Part shown: one piece after another, positions 56,577 through 64,000 of the stretch | How positions within the stretch are numbered: the first letter of the stretch is position 1 | Layout of the letters: every line of letters begins with the position of its first letter | From: Alkalihalobacillus trypoxylicola | GTDB lineage: Bacteria; Bacillota; Bacilli; Bacillales; Bacillaceae_D | NCBI RefSeq assembly: GCF_001590785.1 | Contig: NZ_LTAO01000001.1 | Location: 310,001 to 374,000 of the forward strand | Length of the DNA stretch: 64,000 bases | Reading direction: 5' to 3' | Program-made: the position numbers and the translations under genes | Notes under the pieces: generated by a model | What the model was told of the DNA's origin: nothing | Seen by the model: only the letters and a program-made list of their open reading frames with translations | Database searches by the model: none

Positions 56577-57901
56577 ATAACACAGAGAAAGAAAGAATCA
56601 TTCGTCAATTTCAAGAGAAAATGGACTATGATGAGTTGTTAAACTGTATGCGTTGTGGCTTTTGTTTGCCTACCTGTCCTACCTACATCGAATCTGGAAA
56701 AAATGAGCTTCACTCGCCACGTGGTCGTATCGCTTTAATGAAAGCAGTCGTTGATGGTGATATAGAACCAGATGATGAAGTTAAACGCTCATTGGATATG
56801 TGTTTAGGCTGTAGAGCATGTGAGCCTGTCTGCCCATCTGGTGTTAAATATGGGCATCTTCTCGAAGAAGCTCGCGACATTATTTATCAAAACAAAAAGC
56901 CTTCTTTACCAGTAAAAGCCGTTCGTCATCTTGTATTCGAACAGCTATTTCCTTATCAAAATAGGATGACTACACTTGTCGGATTAATTGGTTTTTATCA
57001 ACGCTCTGGACTAAGCACCTTAGCACGCAAAACACATATGCTTAAGTTACTTCCAGAAACGATGCAACTGATGGAAAAGGCCTTACCTGCTATACCGAAA
57101 GGCAAGGAGATTAGAAATCGCAGTGAACATTTAAAACCGATAGGCGATAAAAAGAAAAACGTTGCTTTTTTCAACGGCTGTTTAATGGACACCGTATTTA
57201 TGAAAACCAATGAAGCGACAAAAAAACTTTTACAGTATGCAGGCTGTGACATCGTGATTCCGAAAACACAAGCTTGCTGTGGAGCCCTACATGGACATAG
57301 CGGAGAAAAAGCAAAAGCAAAAGAATTGGCTAAAAGAAATATTATCGCATTTGAACAAGCTGAGATCGATTATATTATTACGAACGCTGGTGGTTGCGGA
57401 GCCTTTTTGGTCGATTATGACCACCTCTTAAAGAGTGAACCAGAATGGCATGAACGAGCTAAAGCTTTTACAGCAAAAATTAAAGATATTACTTCCATTC
57501 TCGTTGAGTTGAATTTTCAGCAAGAATCGCTCAAATTAAAGGATGAGGTATTAACGTACCAGGATTCATGTCATCTACGTAATGGTCAAAAAACGTTCAT
57601 TCAACCGAGACAATTGCTTCAATCGATTGAAGGCTCTGACTATGTAGAAATGAAAAATGCGGATCGTTGCTGTGGTTCAGCTGGTATCTACAATATTGTT
57701 GAGTCGGAAATGTCGATGCAAATCCTTGACTATAAAATGAAAGAAACGAAAAAAACGAAAGCAAAAACGATCGTTACTTCTAACCCTGGTTGTCTTTTGC
57801 AAATGAGGCTTGGGATTGAAAAGGAAGGCTTGCAAGGGCAAATGCGTGCGGTTCATATTGTTGATTTATTGCTCGAAGCTTATGAGAATGCACATTCATA
57901 G
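56573..57901 (+). CDS. glcF: GlcF-type iron-sulfur subunit
   Basis: 442-residue iron-sulfur partner (YsfD). Two 4Fe-4S motifs, CMRCGFCLPTCPTY near residue 22 and CLGCRACEPVCPSG near 72, and two CCG domains (ACCGALHGHSGE and RCCGSAGIYN) indicate electron transfer from GlcD towards quinones. Overlaps the glcD stop by 4 bp. No glcE is present; Bacillus enzymes of this type have only D and F. A terminator follows at 57951-57997, ahead of the convergent CdaR gene. Confidence 0.95.
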   Translation: MNNTEKERIIRQFQEKMDYDELLNCMRCGFCLPTCPTYIESGKNELHSPRGRIALMKAVVDGDIEPDDEVKRSLDMCLGCRACEPVCPSGVKYGHLLEEARDIIYQNKKPSLPVKAVRHLVFEQLFPYQNRMTTLVGLIGFYQRSGLSTLARKTHMLKLLPETMQLMEKALPAIPKGKEIRNRSEHLKPIGDKKKNVAFFNGCLMDTVFMKTNEATKKLLQYAGCDIVIPKTQACCGALHGHSGEKAKAKELAKRNIIAFEQAEIDYIITNAGGCGAFLVDYDHLLKSEPEWHERAKAFTAKIKDITSILVELNFQQESLKLKDEVLTYQDSCHLRNGQKTFIQPRQLLQSIEGSDYVEMKNADRCCGSAGIYNIVESEMSMQILDYKMKETKKTKAKTIVTSNPGCLLQMRLGIEKEGLQGQMRAVHIVDLLLEAYENAHS

Positions 57902-57950
57902 ATTTATCATTTAAAGATACTGTTAGTTGTGCTGTTTTCTCTTATGATAT

Positions 57951-58003
57951 AAGAGTGTTGGATTGTTTTTGAGCTAAGCTAACAGTCCAACACTCTTCAT
58001 TCT
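57951..58003 (+). terminator. terminator after glcF (convergent with the CdaR gene)
   Basis: AAGAGTGTTGGA / TCCAACACTCTT perfect 12-bp stem with a long loop, followed by CATTCTTTTT on the plus strand. Confidence 0.8.
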
Positions 58004-58046
58004 TTTTAATTTGCTTTTGTTATTGCCTTCAGCTAAACGTACCTAT

Positions 58047-59189
58047 CTATATATCTAGAGGAAATGACGCTGAATTCTCATCAGTAAACAAGAGAGCTAG
58101 ATAAAATAAAGTGATGCCAAGCGAGCTTTTAACATCAATATCGGTTAATAGACTTATTTGATTTAATCGATAGTGTAGGGTGTTTTTATGGATATGTAAG
58201 GATTTTGCTGTTTCTACAATCGATTGATTATGGTGTAAATATGCTCTTAGCGTAGTCATCAAATCGGTTTCTTTTAATAGTGGACATAATACCCGATTCA
58301 TGAATTCTGTTTGTGTAGCTCTATTAATTTCGGAAAAAATGATGTCGAGTGATAAATCATTATAAAAAACGATCGCCTTATTTTGATTGGCTACTTTGCA
58401 CGCTTTCCTTGCCTCGGTATAGGCACCTTTTAATTGATTGCTTACTAGTGTATCGCCAATACCAGCGTGAAAGCTTCCCATTTGATGGAGTTTCAAAAAA
58501 TTAGTGCGCCAGCGCTGCAACTCACTTTTGATTCTTTCGTACTCATGCTCATCTTTTTTTACCGAACGTAATAATAAAAAGTCTCCATCAAGTGTTCTTA
58601 TCAACCTATCATTTTGTCTTTTTGGAAAAGCGTGCGTAAACCAATCATTCATAAACGAATAGACACTCTTCTCATTTGAATCTACAGCTTCAATACTTAT
58701 ACATATATAAGGAGTTCCTACCGCTATTCCTAAAAGTTGACCACGCTGAATGATAGATTTTTCCATTTTTTCTTCGTTCATCCACTCATGAAAAAATGTT
58801 TCTATTCCTCTTTGCTGCCATTCCTTTTGCTCAATATAATAGGTTTCCTTAATCATTAATTCTGTCATCTTACGCACAAGATCAGCATAGCTCTCTATTT
58901 TTTGAGGATGCCCTGTTACACCTAGTACACCTATTATTTTCCCTTCGAATTGAATGGGTAAGTTGATTCCTAATTTAACACCTTTTAATGTCTTTCTATT
59001 ATGTTCGTTAATGTAAAGTTTTTCTTTATTTTTTAAGACCGTTTTAGCTCCTTGATGAATAGTACCAATTCGTTCTTGCTCAGTAGCAGCAATAATGACT
59101 CCTTCCTCATCCATAATAATTAACCTTTCGTTTAAGGTAAGACGCACTTCATCGATTACTTTTTTAGCTAATTCTGGTAATAACTTCAT
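58047..59189 (-). CDS. CdaR family transcriptional regulator (YsfB-like)
   Basis: About 380 residues. Sugar-diacid/hydroxyacid sensing domain at the N-terminus (IIMDEEGVIIAATEQERIGT, GINLPIQFEGKIIGVLGVTG), a middle GGDEF-like region, and a C-terminal PucR-type helix-turn-helix (LHHNQSIVETAKSLHIHKNTLHYRL). In B. subtilis the similar YsfB regulates ysfCD, the glcDF homologues, so the natural target here is the adjacent convergent glcDF. Start at ATG 59189 has only a weak ribosome site; it lies 39 bp after murR and may be cotranscribed. Confidence 0.85.
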   Translation of the reverse strand: MKLLPELAKKVIDEVRLTLNERLIIMDEEGVIIAATEQERIGTIHQGAKTVLKNKEKLYINEHNRKTLKGVKLGINLPIQFEGKIIGVLGVTGHPQKIESYADLVRKMTELMIKETYYIEQKEWQQRGIETFFHEWMNEEKMEKSIIQRGQLLGIAVGTPYICISIEAVDSNEKSVYSFMNDWFTHAFPKRQNDRLIRTLDGDFLLLRSVKKDEHEYERIKSELQRWRTNFLKLHQMGSFHAGIGDTLVSNQLKGAYTEARKACKVANQNKAIVFYNDLSLDIIFSEINRATQTEFMNRVLCPLLKETDLMTTLRAYLHHNQSIVETAKSLHIHKNTLHYRLNQISLLTDIDVKSSLGITLFYLALLFTDENSASFPLDI

Positions 59190-59228
59190 AGCTATGAACC
59201 TCACTTTGTTCATCCGTTTGAAAGCTAC

Positions 59229-60104
59229 TTATTTTTTGGTTCGTCCTCTCGACTGTCGAAGTGAATCGACCGCATCTCTCGTTTCATTCAAGTGTTTAAC
59301 CGACTTGTCATACTGTGACGATGCCACGCACATAAATAGAATATCAATAACCTGTAACTGGGCAATGCGTGAAGAAGTTGCACCACTTCGAAAAGTAGGC
59401 TCTCTAGTTGCCGAAGTATAGAGCTGAACATCCGCTATATCACTCACCAGTGATTGCCCGTATTTCGTTAAACTTATTGTCCTTAATCCTTTTTTCTTCG
59501 CTATTTCTAAAAATTTTGCGACTTCTCTTGTTTCACCAGAAAAAGATATACCAATCGCTACATCTTCTTCTGTCGCTGTCGCTACCATCGTAGTGGCCAT
59601 ATGTACATCAGTAAAAGCATAGGCAGTTTTATCGATTCGAACAAATTTTTGTTGACCATCAAGTGCAATAATTCCTGAAGCCCCAATTCCGAAAAAATGA
59701 ATACGGCGTGCTTGATTTAAAAAATCTACAGCTTTTTCTAGCTCTTGTAAATTAAGAAGCTCAGCCGTTTCTCGTATGGTTTGAACAGAATTGTTCGTCA
59801 TTTTATCTATAATCGTTTCTGCTTGTTCATTCGGTTCAATATCCCTTAAACCTAGCTGTGTTGTTTTTTGTAAATCTCCAGCTATCCTTAGTTTCAAATC
59901 TGGTAGCCCTTTTAAGTTTAATGATTTACAAAGGCGAATAACGGCAGCACTGCTCGTTGCACTTTTTTTACCGATTTCATGGGCAGTTAAAGATATGGTT
60001 TCCTGTGGATGTTCAATCATGTATGCAGCAATTTTTCTCTCAGAAGGTGGAAGCTTATTAAGCATTTCTGTTAACATAATGAGTCCACCTGTTAAATAGG
60101 CCAT
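59229..60104 (-). CDS. murR: RpiR-family regulator of MurNAc utilisation (MurR)
   Basis: 291 residues: N-terminal RpiR helix-turn-helix (LPPSERKIAAYMIEHPQETI, TSSAAVIRLCKSLNLKGLPD) and C-terminal SIS sugar-phosphate-binding domain (RRIHFFGIGASGIIALDGQQ, AIGISFSGETREV, TLRTISLTKYG-like segment KGLRTISLTKYGQSL). ATG at 60104 has a perfect AGGAGGTGA. In B. subtilis MurR represses the MurNAc recycling genes and is relieved by MurNAc-6-phosphate. An inverted repeat over its own promoter (60143-60170) suggests autoregulation. Confidence 0.9.
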   Translation of the reverse strand: MAYLTGGLIMLTEMLNKLPPSERKIAAYMIEHPQETISLTAHEIGKKSATSSAAVIRLCKSLNLKGLPDLKLRIAGDLQKTTQLGLRDIEPNEQAETIIDKMTNNSVQTIRETAELLNLQELEKAVDFLNQARRIHFFGIGASGIIALDGQQKFVRIDKTAYAFTDVHMATTMVATATEEDVAIGISFSGETREVAKFLEIAKKKGLRTISLTKYGQSLVSDIADVQLYTSATREPTFRSGATSSRIAQLQVIDILFMCVASSQYDKSVKHLNETRDAVDSLRQSRGRTKK

Positions 60105-60334
60105 TTAGTCACCTCCTATGATTGTTTTCCATGGCTATTTCTATTATACAAAAATGAAGGACTTTTGTATGAATGTCACATAAAAGCAAAAATCTTTATA
60201 AATCACTTCGGGCTTGGGACAGCACCCGACGCTGAGTGCTGAATCATTTATTTTGTCCGTAAAATCCCATCATCCCTAACTCCACTACTTACCTTTCTGT
60301 AAACGGTCTTAGTGTAAGCACCTATTATTACTAC
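60105..60334. other. 230-bp spacer between namZ and murR
   Basis: Carries the murR promoter and putative operator (60143-60170) and, nearer namZ, a CAGCAC / GTGCTG hairpin (about 60214-60241) without a clear T tract. No gene. Confidence 0.6.
60143..60170 (-). promoter_or_regulatory. putative MurR operator overlapping the murR -10 box
   Basis: ATACAAAA (60146-60153), 9-bp spacer, TTTTGTAT (60163-60170): a perfect 8-bp inverted repeat that overlaps the minus-strand -10 TATAAT (60143-60148). Its place over the promoter of an RpiR-type regulator fits self-repression. Confidence 0.5.
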
Positions 60335-61483
60335 TTAGCGATACAGTCGATATTTAGCCGTTTGCTCCTTAAACAGAACACTTTGTTCTTGGCATTGAGC
60401 TAAAAATGTGTCCGTTTCTCCTGAAAGAATTTGCGCTTGCATGGATTTGGTGCCCACTAACAAATCAAACATGTACCTTCCATTTGGATGCTGTACAAAT
60501 TGAAAGTCATTCGGATAAAGTTTGTTAATGATTTCTAATAGTCTCACTCCTGCTTCAAATGAATGAAAGTCCTCTCTAGAGGTTACGTGTAATTGTATAC
60601 CACTACAAACCTGACCCTCAAATTTCTGATACGTTGGTACAAAAGAGGTTGGTCTAGCAATTACACCAGCTAAGCCAAGTGAATTAAATTCTTTTGCCAA
60701 CTGATATCCGTCTATAAATGGTGCCCCAACATATTCAAAAGGTTTGGTCGTACCTCTACCCTCTGATACATTCGTTCCTTCCAATAAACACGTACCCGGA
60801 TATAAAATAGCCATATCTAATGTTGGAGCATTTGGTGAAGGTGGTACCCAAAAGAGTTCCGTTTCATCGAAATAACAGGATCGCTTCCAATTCTCCATCT
60901 CAATAACGGTTAGCTCACAGTCATAACCGTATTCATGCTTAAATAGAATGGCTAATTCACCAACTGTTAATCCATGTCGATTCGGTATCGGTAATAGCCC
61001 TACAAATGAGCGGACATCTTCTTCAACTAGATTTCCCTCTACCTTTTCTCCCCCAATAGGATTTGGTCGGTCTAAAACAATAAAGTGCTTCTTATATTGC
61101 TGACAAGCTTCCATCATATAAGCCATTGTATAAATAAATGTATAATATCTAGATCCTAAATCTTGTAAATCAAATACAATCACATCAACATCTGATAACA
61201 TTTCCACAGACGGCTTCTTACTTTTACCGTATAAACTATACACAGGCAACCCTGTTTGTGGATCTTGGGAAGAATCTACCTTCTCTCCCTCTTTTACATC
61301 ACCACGAATTCCATGTTCTGGGGCATATAAAGCGGCAAGATTAATTCCAGAATGCTTGGCAAACAAATCAATCGTTGGAACGAGGTCTTGGTTTACACCA
61401 GTCAAATTAGTGACAAGGCCCACCCTTTTATTCTGAAATGGTTCGTATTCTGATGCCAAAAATCGCTCTAATCCTAGTTTCAC
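60335..61483 (-). CDS. namZ: exo-beta-N-acetylmuramidase NamZ (DUF1343, YbbC-like)
   Basis: 382-residue DUF1343 (GH171) protein; B. subtilis NamZ releases terminal MurNAc from peptidoglycan fragments. Conserved RVGLVTNLTGVN, LYAPEHGIRGDVKEGEKVDS, FDLQDLGSRYYTFIYTM, VLDRPNPIGG and the CLLEGTNVSEGRGTTKPFE stretch are intact. Start is GTG at 61483 with GGAGGTAAC. Unlike secreted B. subtilis NamZ, it has no signal peptide, so it should act inside the cell. 26 bp after nagZ. Confidence 0.9.
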   Translation of the reverse strand: MKLGLERFLASEYEPFQNKRVGLVTNLTGVNQDLVPTIDLFAKHSGINLAALYAPEHGIRGDVKEGEKVDSSQDPQTGLPVYSLYGKSKKPSVEMLSDVDVIVFDLQDLGSRYYTFIYTMAYMMEACQQYKKHFIVLDRPNPIGGEKVEGNLVEEDVRSFVGLLPIPNRHGLTVGELAILFKHEYGYDCELTVIEMENWKRSCYFDETELFWVPPSPNAPTLDMAILYPGTCLLEGTNVSEGRGTTKPFEYVGAPFIDGYQLAKEFNSLGLAGVIARPTSFVPTYQKFEGQVCSGIQLHVTSREDFHSFEAGVRLLEIINKLYPNDFQFVQHPNGRYMFDLLVGTKSMQAQILSGETDTFLAQCQEQSVLFKEQTAKYRLYR

Positions 61484-61509
61484 ATCGGTTACCTCCAGGC
61501 TATGATTAT

Positions 61510-63066
61510 TTAATAGGTGAGAGTCACAGGAGCTTTGCCCGTTGCTATTGTATCACCAAACAAAACGGAGCCTGCCGCTATAAGAGCAGGATAGCTAAAC
61601 TCATACGTATTTAAATAGGTTTTCACATTTTCCGGTATCACTTGAATATCATAAGGACTACGCATTCCGATGACAATGACTTCTTTTCCTAATGAAACAA
61701 GCTTTTCAACAACCTTTATCTGCATTGGATCCTGTGTGGCCGAGACTAAGCCTACAATAATCTTTTGATGATTTTCGGTTAAGACTTCTATTCCGTCTAA
61801 TGATTGGGGAAAAGGCTGAATGTCGAGTACATTTGAAAATGTATTCAAAGCTTTTCCTAATGCTAAATCACCATTTAATGAATCCTCAGCACCGGTTAAT
61901 TGTGGGGTTTTAGGCTCCAATACTAATAAGCTCTCTTCTTTACTCAGTGGGATTGCATGACTTTTTTCAACCGTAATACTTTTTTGATAAACTTCTTCTG
62001 CGATTTGTTGATGTGCTTGAGCCGTATCTTGAATGCTAATAGCTTCTTTTGCATCAAAAGTTAAGTACTTACGCTTTAGCTTCATCACTCGTTCATAGGC
62101 AGCATCAATGACCTCTTCCGTTATTTCTCCTGCTTCTAACGCTCGCTTTACTTCTTCTATCGCACCTACCTGTCTATCCTGGCGATGCGAGATCATAATG
62201 AGGTCAATACCTGCCTGTAATGCGACTACAGCTCCTTTTTCTGTTCCAATGGTCTTAGAAATAGCATCCATTTCCATACAATCTGTCGTCACGACACCGT
62301 CAAAGCCTAATTGCTCTCTTAACAAGCCTGTAATAACACTTTTTGACAACGTCGCAGGTGTACCCTCATTTTTTTCTAACACTGGAAAATGAATGTGAGC
62401 AGACATCACTGTATCAGCTCCTGCCTCTATGCATGCTTTAAACGGGACTAGCTCCACCTTTTCTAGACGTTCAAGCGAATGAGGGATCGTTGGCAAACCT
62501 AAATGTGAGTCTATATTCGTATCACCATGACCCGGAAAATGTTTCAGAGTGGTTACCATACCACCAGCCTGCAAACCTAGCATGGACTTCCTTCCTAACT
62601 CTGCCACTTTTTCAGGGTTTTCACCAAAGGAACGAACACCGATAACGGGATTATCCGCATTATTATTCACATCTAATACAGGTGCTAAATTCCAATTGAT
62701 ACCGAGCTCCATAAGCTCTTCTCCACAAATTCTCCCTAATTCAAATGCATAATCACTTTGATTCGTTGCCGCGGTAGCCATCGCTCCAGGTAAGATAGTC
62801 GTACCCTTACTTAACCGACGAACCACTCCATTTTCTTGGTCGACACAAATTAATAACGGTTTTTCTTGAAAACGAGCGGCTATTTGTTGCAATTCTGTTG
62901 TTAAAGCTTTCACTTCGTCCGGTGTACCAATATTTCTTGCAAATAAGATTATATTTCCGACATGGTATTTTTCAATTAACTCTTTCATCTCTTTTGGCAC
63001 CTTTTTACCATTAAAACCAACAACAAAAAGTTGACCTAGCTTTTCTTCTAATGTCACTTTACTCAT
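61510..63066 (-). CDS. nagZ: beta-N-acetylglucosaminidase NagZ (GH3)
   Basis: 518-residue glycoside hydrolase family 3 enzyme that removes GlcNAc from muropeptides. KHFPGHGDTNIDSHLGLP carries the Asp-His acid/base pair and DGVVTTDCMEMDAI the catalytic Asp nucleophile; VDQENGVVRRLSKG is also typical. The C-terminal part (about 370-518) is the GH3-C-type domain. It lacks the lipoprotein signal of the longer B. subtilis NagZ, so it is predicted cytoplasmic. 15 bp after amiE. Confidence 0.94.
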   Translation of the reverse strand: MSKVTLEEKLGQLFVVGFNGKKVPKEMKELIEKYHVGNIILFARNIGTPDEVKALTTELQQIAARFQEKPLLICVDQENGVVRRLSKGTTILPGAMATAATNQSDYAFELGRICGEELMELGINWNLAPVLDVNNNADNPVIGVRSFGENPEKVAELGRKSMLGLQAGGMVTTLKHFPGHGDTNIDSHLGLPTIPHSLERLEKVELVPFKACIEAGADTVMSAHIHFPVLEKNEGTPATLSKSVITGLLREQLGFDGVVTTDCMEMDAISKTIGTEKGAVVALQAGIDLIMISHRQDRQVGAIEEVKRALEAGEITEEVIDAAYERVMKLKRKYLTFDAKEAISIQDTAQAHQQIAEEVYQKSITVEKSHAIPLSKEESLLVLEPKTPQLTGAEDSLNGDLALGKALNTFSNVLDIQPFPQSLDGIEVLTENHQKIIVGLVSATQDPMQIKVVEKLVSLGKEVIVIGMRSPYDIQVIPENVKTYLNTYEFSYPALIAAGSVLFGDTIATGKAPVTLTY

Positions 63067-63081
63067 CTTTTTCCCACCTTT

Positions 63082-64000
63082 TTATAAAGTTGATACAATT
63101 AAATTATGTAAACGTGGTCTCAACCGAATAATTGGATCCTTTCTCCCGAAATGAACTCGATTGGTTAACAAAATGACTCTTAGTTGAATTTCGGGATCAA
63201 ACCAAATACTCGTTCCTGTGAAGCCTGTATGACCAAAGCTTCCTTCTGAAAATAAATCACCACATGAGGAGAAATTTGGACTATTTAATATCCAACCTAA
63301 ACCACGATATTCAGAGTCAAACAGTGTATAATTTTTTTGAGAAACCGCTAATGTCTGCTCTGACAAAATTCTCTTCCCTCGGAAATATCCGCCTTGCTCA
63401 ATCATCTCCGCAAAATTTGTTAGGTCTGTTACGGTTGAGAATAAACCAGCGTGACCACTAATACCACCCATACTTTCAGTGTTATCATCATGGACGATAC
63501 CTTGCTTATAGTCACGGAGCTCCTCACTATATTCTGTTGCCGCATACCTCGTTTTTTCATAATTTAAATGAAAGCCCGTTTCATTCATTTCTAATGGGGC
63601 TAAAATTTCCTCTTCAACAAATCGAGCATAGGGAACACTGGTTATCTTCTCTATCAAATGATAAAGCGTAATAAATCCCAAATCACTATAAACGACTTGC
63701 TTTCCAGGTGGTGCAACTAGTTTCTCTTCATAAATACTTTCCATAATTTCACCAACAAGAAGTTTTTTCTCATAATAGCGTCTATGTGCGGGAAGGCCAG
63801 AAGTATGGGTTAGTAAGTGCTTAATTCGAATTTCTTCTTTCCCCCCTCCTGAAAATGAAGGTAGAAAAAATGAAACGCGATCATCTAAATGTAGATCTCC
63901 ATGCTCAATCAGCTTTAAAACGACGGGTAATGTTGCGATAACTTTTGTTAAAGACGCTAAATCGAAGACGGTCGTTATTTTCATTGGTTCTTTATTCGGA
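63082..64000 (-). CDS. AmiE-like serine hydrolase (beta-lactamase family), 5' end outside window
   Basis: C-terminal part of a class C beta-lactamase-fold enzyme, matching B. subtilis YbbE/AmiE (MurNAc-peptide amidase) in its place beside nagZ-namZ. S-x-x-K is in FDLASLTKVIATL, the Tyr motif in VVYSDLGFI, and SFGHTGFTGTSIW provides the third motif. The frame continues in register to base 64000 (codons for PNKEP precede the first listed Met), so the true start is beyond the window. Esterase or penicillin-binding alternatives remain possible. Confidence 0.85.
   Translation of the reverse strand, partial: PNKEPMKITTVFDLASLTKVIATLPVVLKLIEHGDLHLDDRVSFFLPSFSGGGKEEIRIKHLLTHTSGLPAHRRYYEKKLLVGEIMESIYEEKLVAPPGKQVVYSDLGFITLYHLIEKITSVPYARFVEEEILAPLEMNETGFHLNYEKTRYAATEYSEELRDYKQGIVHDDNTESMGGISGHAGLFSTVTDLTNFAEMIEQGGYFRGKRILSEQTLAVSQKNYTLFDSEYRGLGWILNSPNFSSCGDLFSEGSFGHTGFTGTSIWFDPEIQLRVILLTNRVHFGRKDPIIRLRPRLHNLIVSTL

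Overview
The window is a low-GC Firmicute chromosome segment, almost certainly from a Bacillaceae member. It carries the classic Bacillus order tsf-rpsB, a roughly 26-kb fla/che operon, codY-hslUV-xerC-trmFO-topA-dprA-sucCD, and ylqH-ylqG-rnhB-rbgA-lepB. SigD, SwrB, SwrD, FliY, CheC, CheD and a complete Mrp Na+/H+ antiporter fit a motile, probably salt- or alkali-tolerant bacillus. I cannot name the genus from sequence alone. Most genes lie on the minus strand, so transcription runs from high to low coordinates.

1-2.5 kb: pyrH (cut by the window edge), tsf and rpsB. 2.55-28.95 kb: one uninterrupted minus-strand fla/che operon. It starts at flgB under a good SigA-type promoter (29047-29075) and ends at sigD, fapA, a small charged protein and swrB. 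It encodes rod, hook, MS ring, C ring, export apparatus and ATPase, FlhF/FlhG, CheY, CheB, CheC, CheD and SigD. cheA and cheW, which normally sit between cheB and cheC, are absent, and those two genes are only 17 bp apart.

28.95-41 kb: trmFO-xerC-hslV-hslU-codY form an operon with its own promoter; topA, dprA and sucC-sucD follow. 41.2-47 kb: mrpABCDEFG sits between sucC and ylqH, genes that are close neighbours in Bacillus subtilis. 47-47.85 kb: a gene-free stretch of stacked intergenic repeats. 47.85-52.35 kb: ylqH, ylqG (FlhB-like and FliK-like flagellar paralogues), rnhB, rbgA and a signal peptidase. 52.5-53.9 kb: a small membrane protein and the remnant of a short-chain dehydrogenase.

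53.9-64 kb: a catabolic cluster. A BadF-type sugar kinase, glcD-glcF (D-2-hydroxyacid oxidase), a CdaR-type regulator, murR, namZ, nagZ and an amiE-like serine hydrolase (cut by the edge). NamZ and NagZ lack signal peptides, so peptidoglycan turnover products are probably dismantled in the cytoplasm. Because MurNAc recycling releases D-lactate, the linked GlcDF may use it; this is inference.

Most unusual signals: the missing cheA-cheW; a perfect hairpin that would place the swrD ribosome-binding site 9 nt from the family's usual start codon; about 205-bp repeats with terminal inverted repeats (three copies); a second repeat family built around a nearly identical terminator (three copies); the insertion of mrp into a conserved neighbourhood; and the GlcDF/peptidoglycan-recycling linkage.
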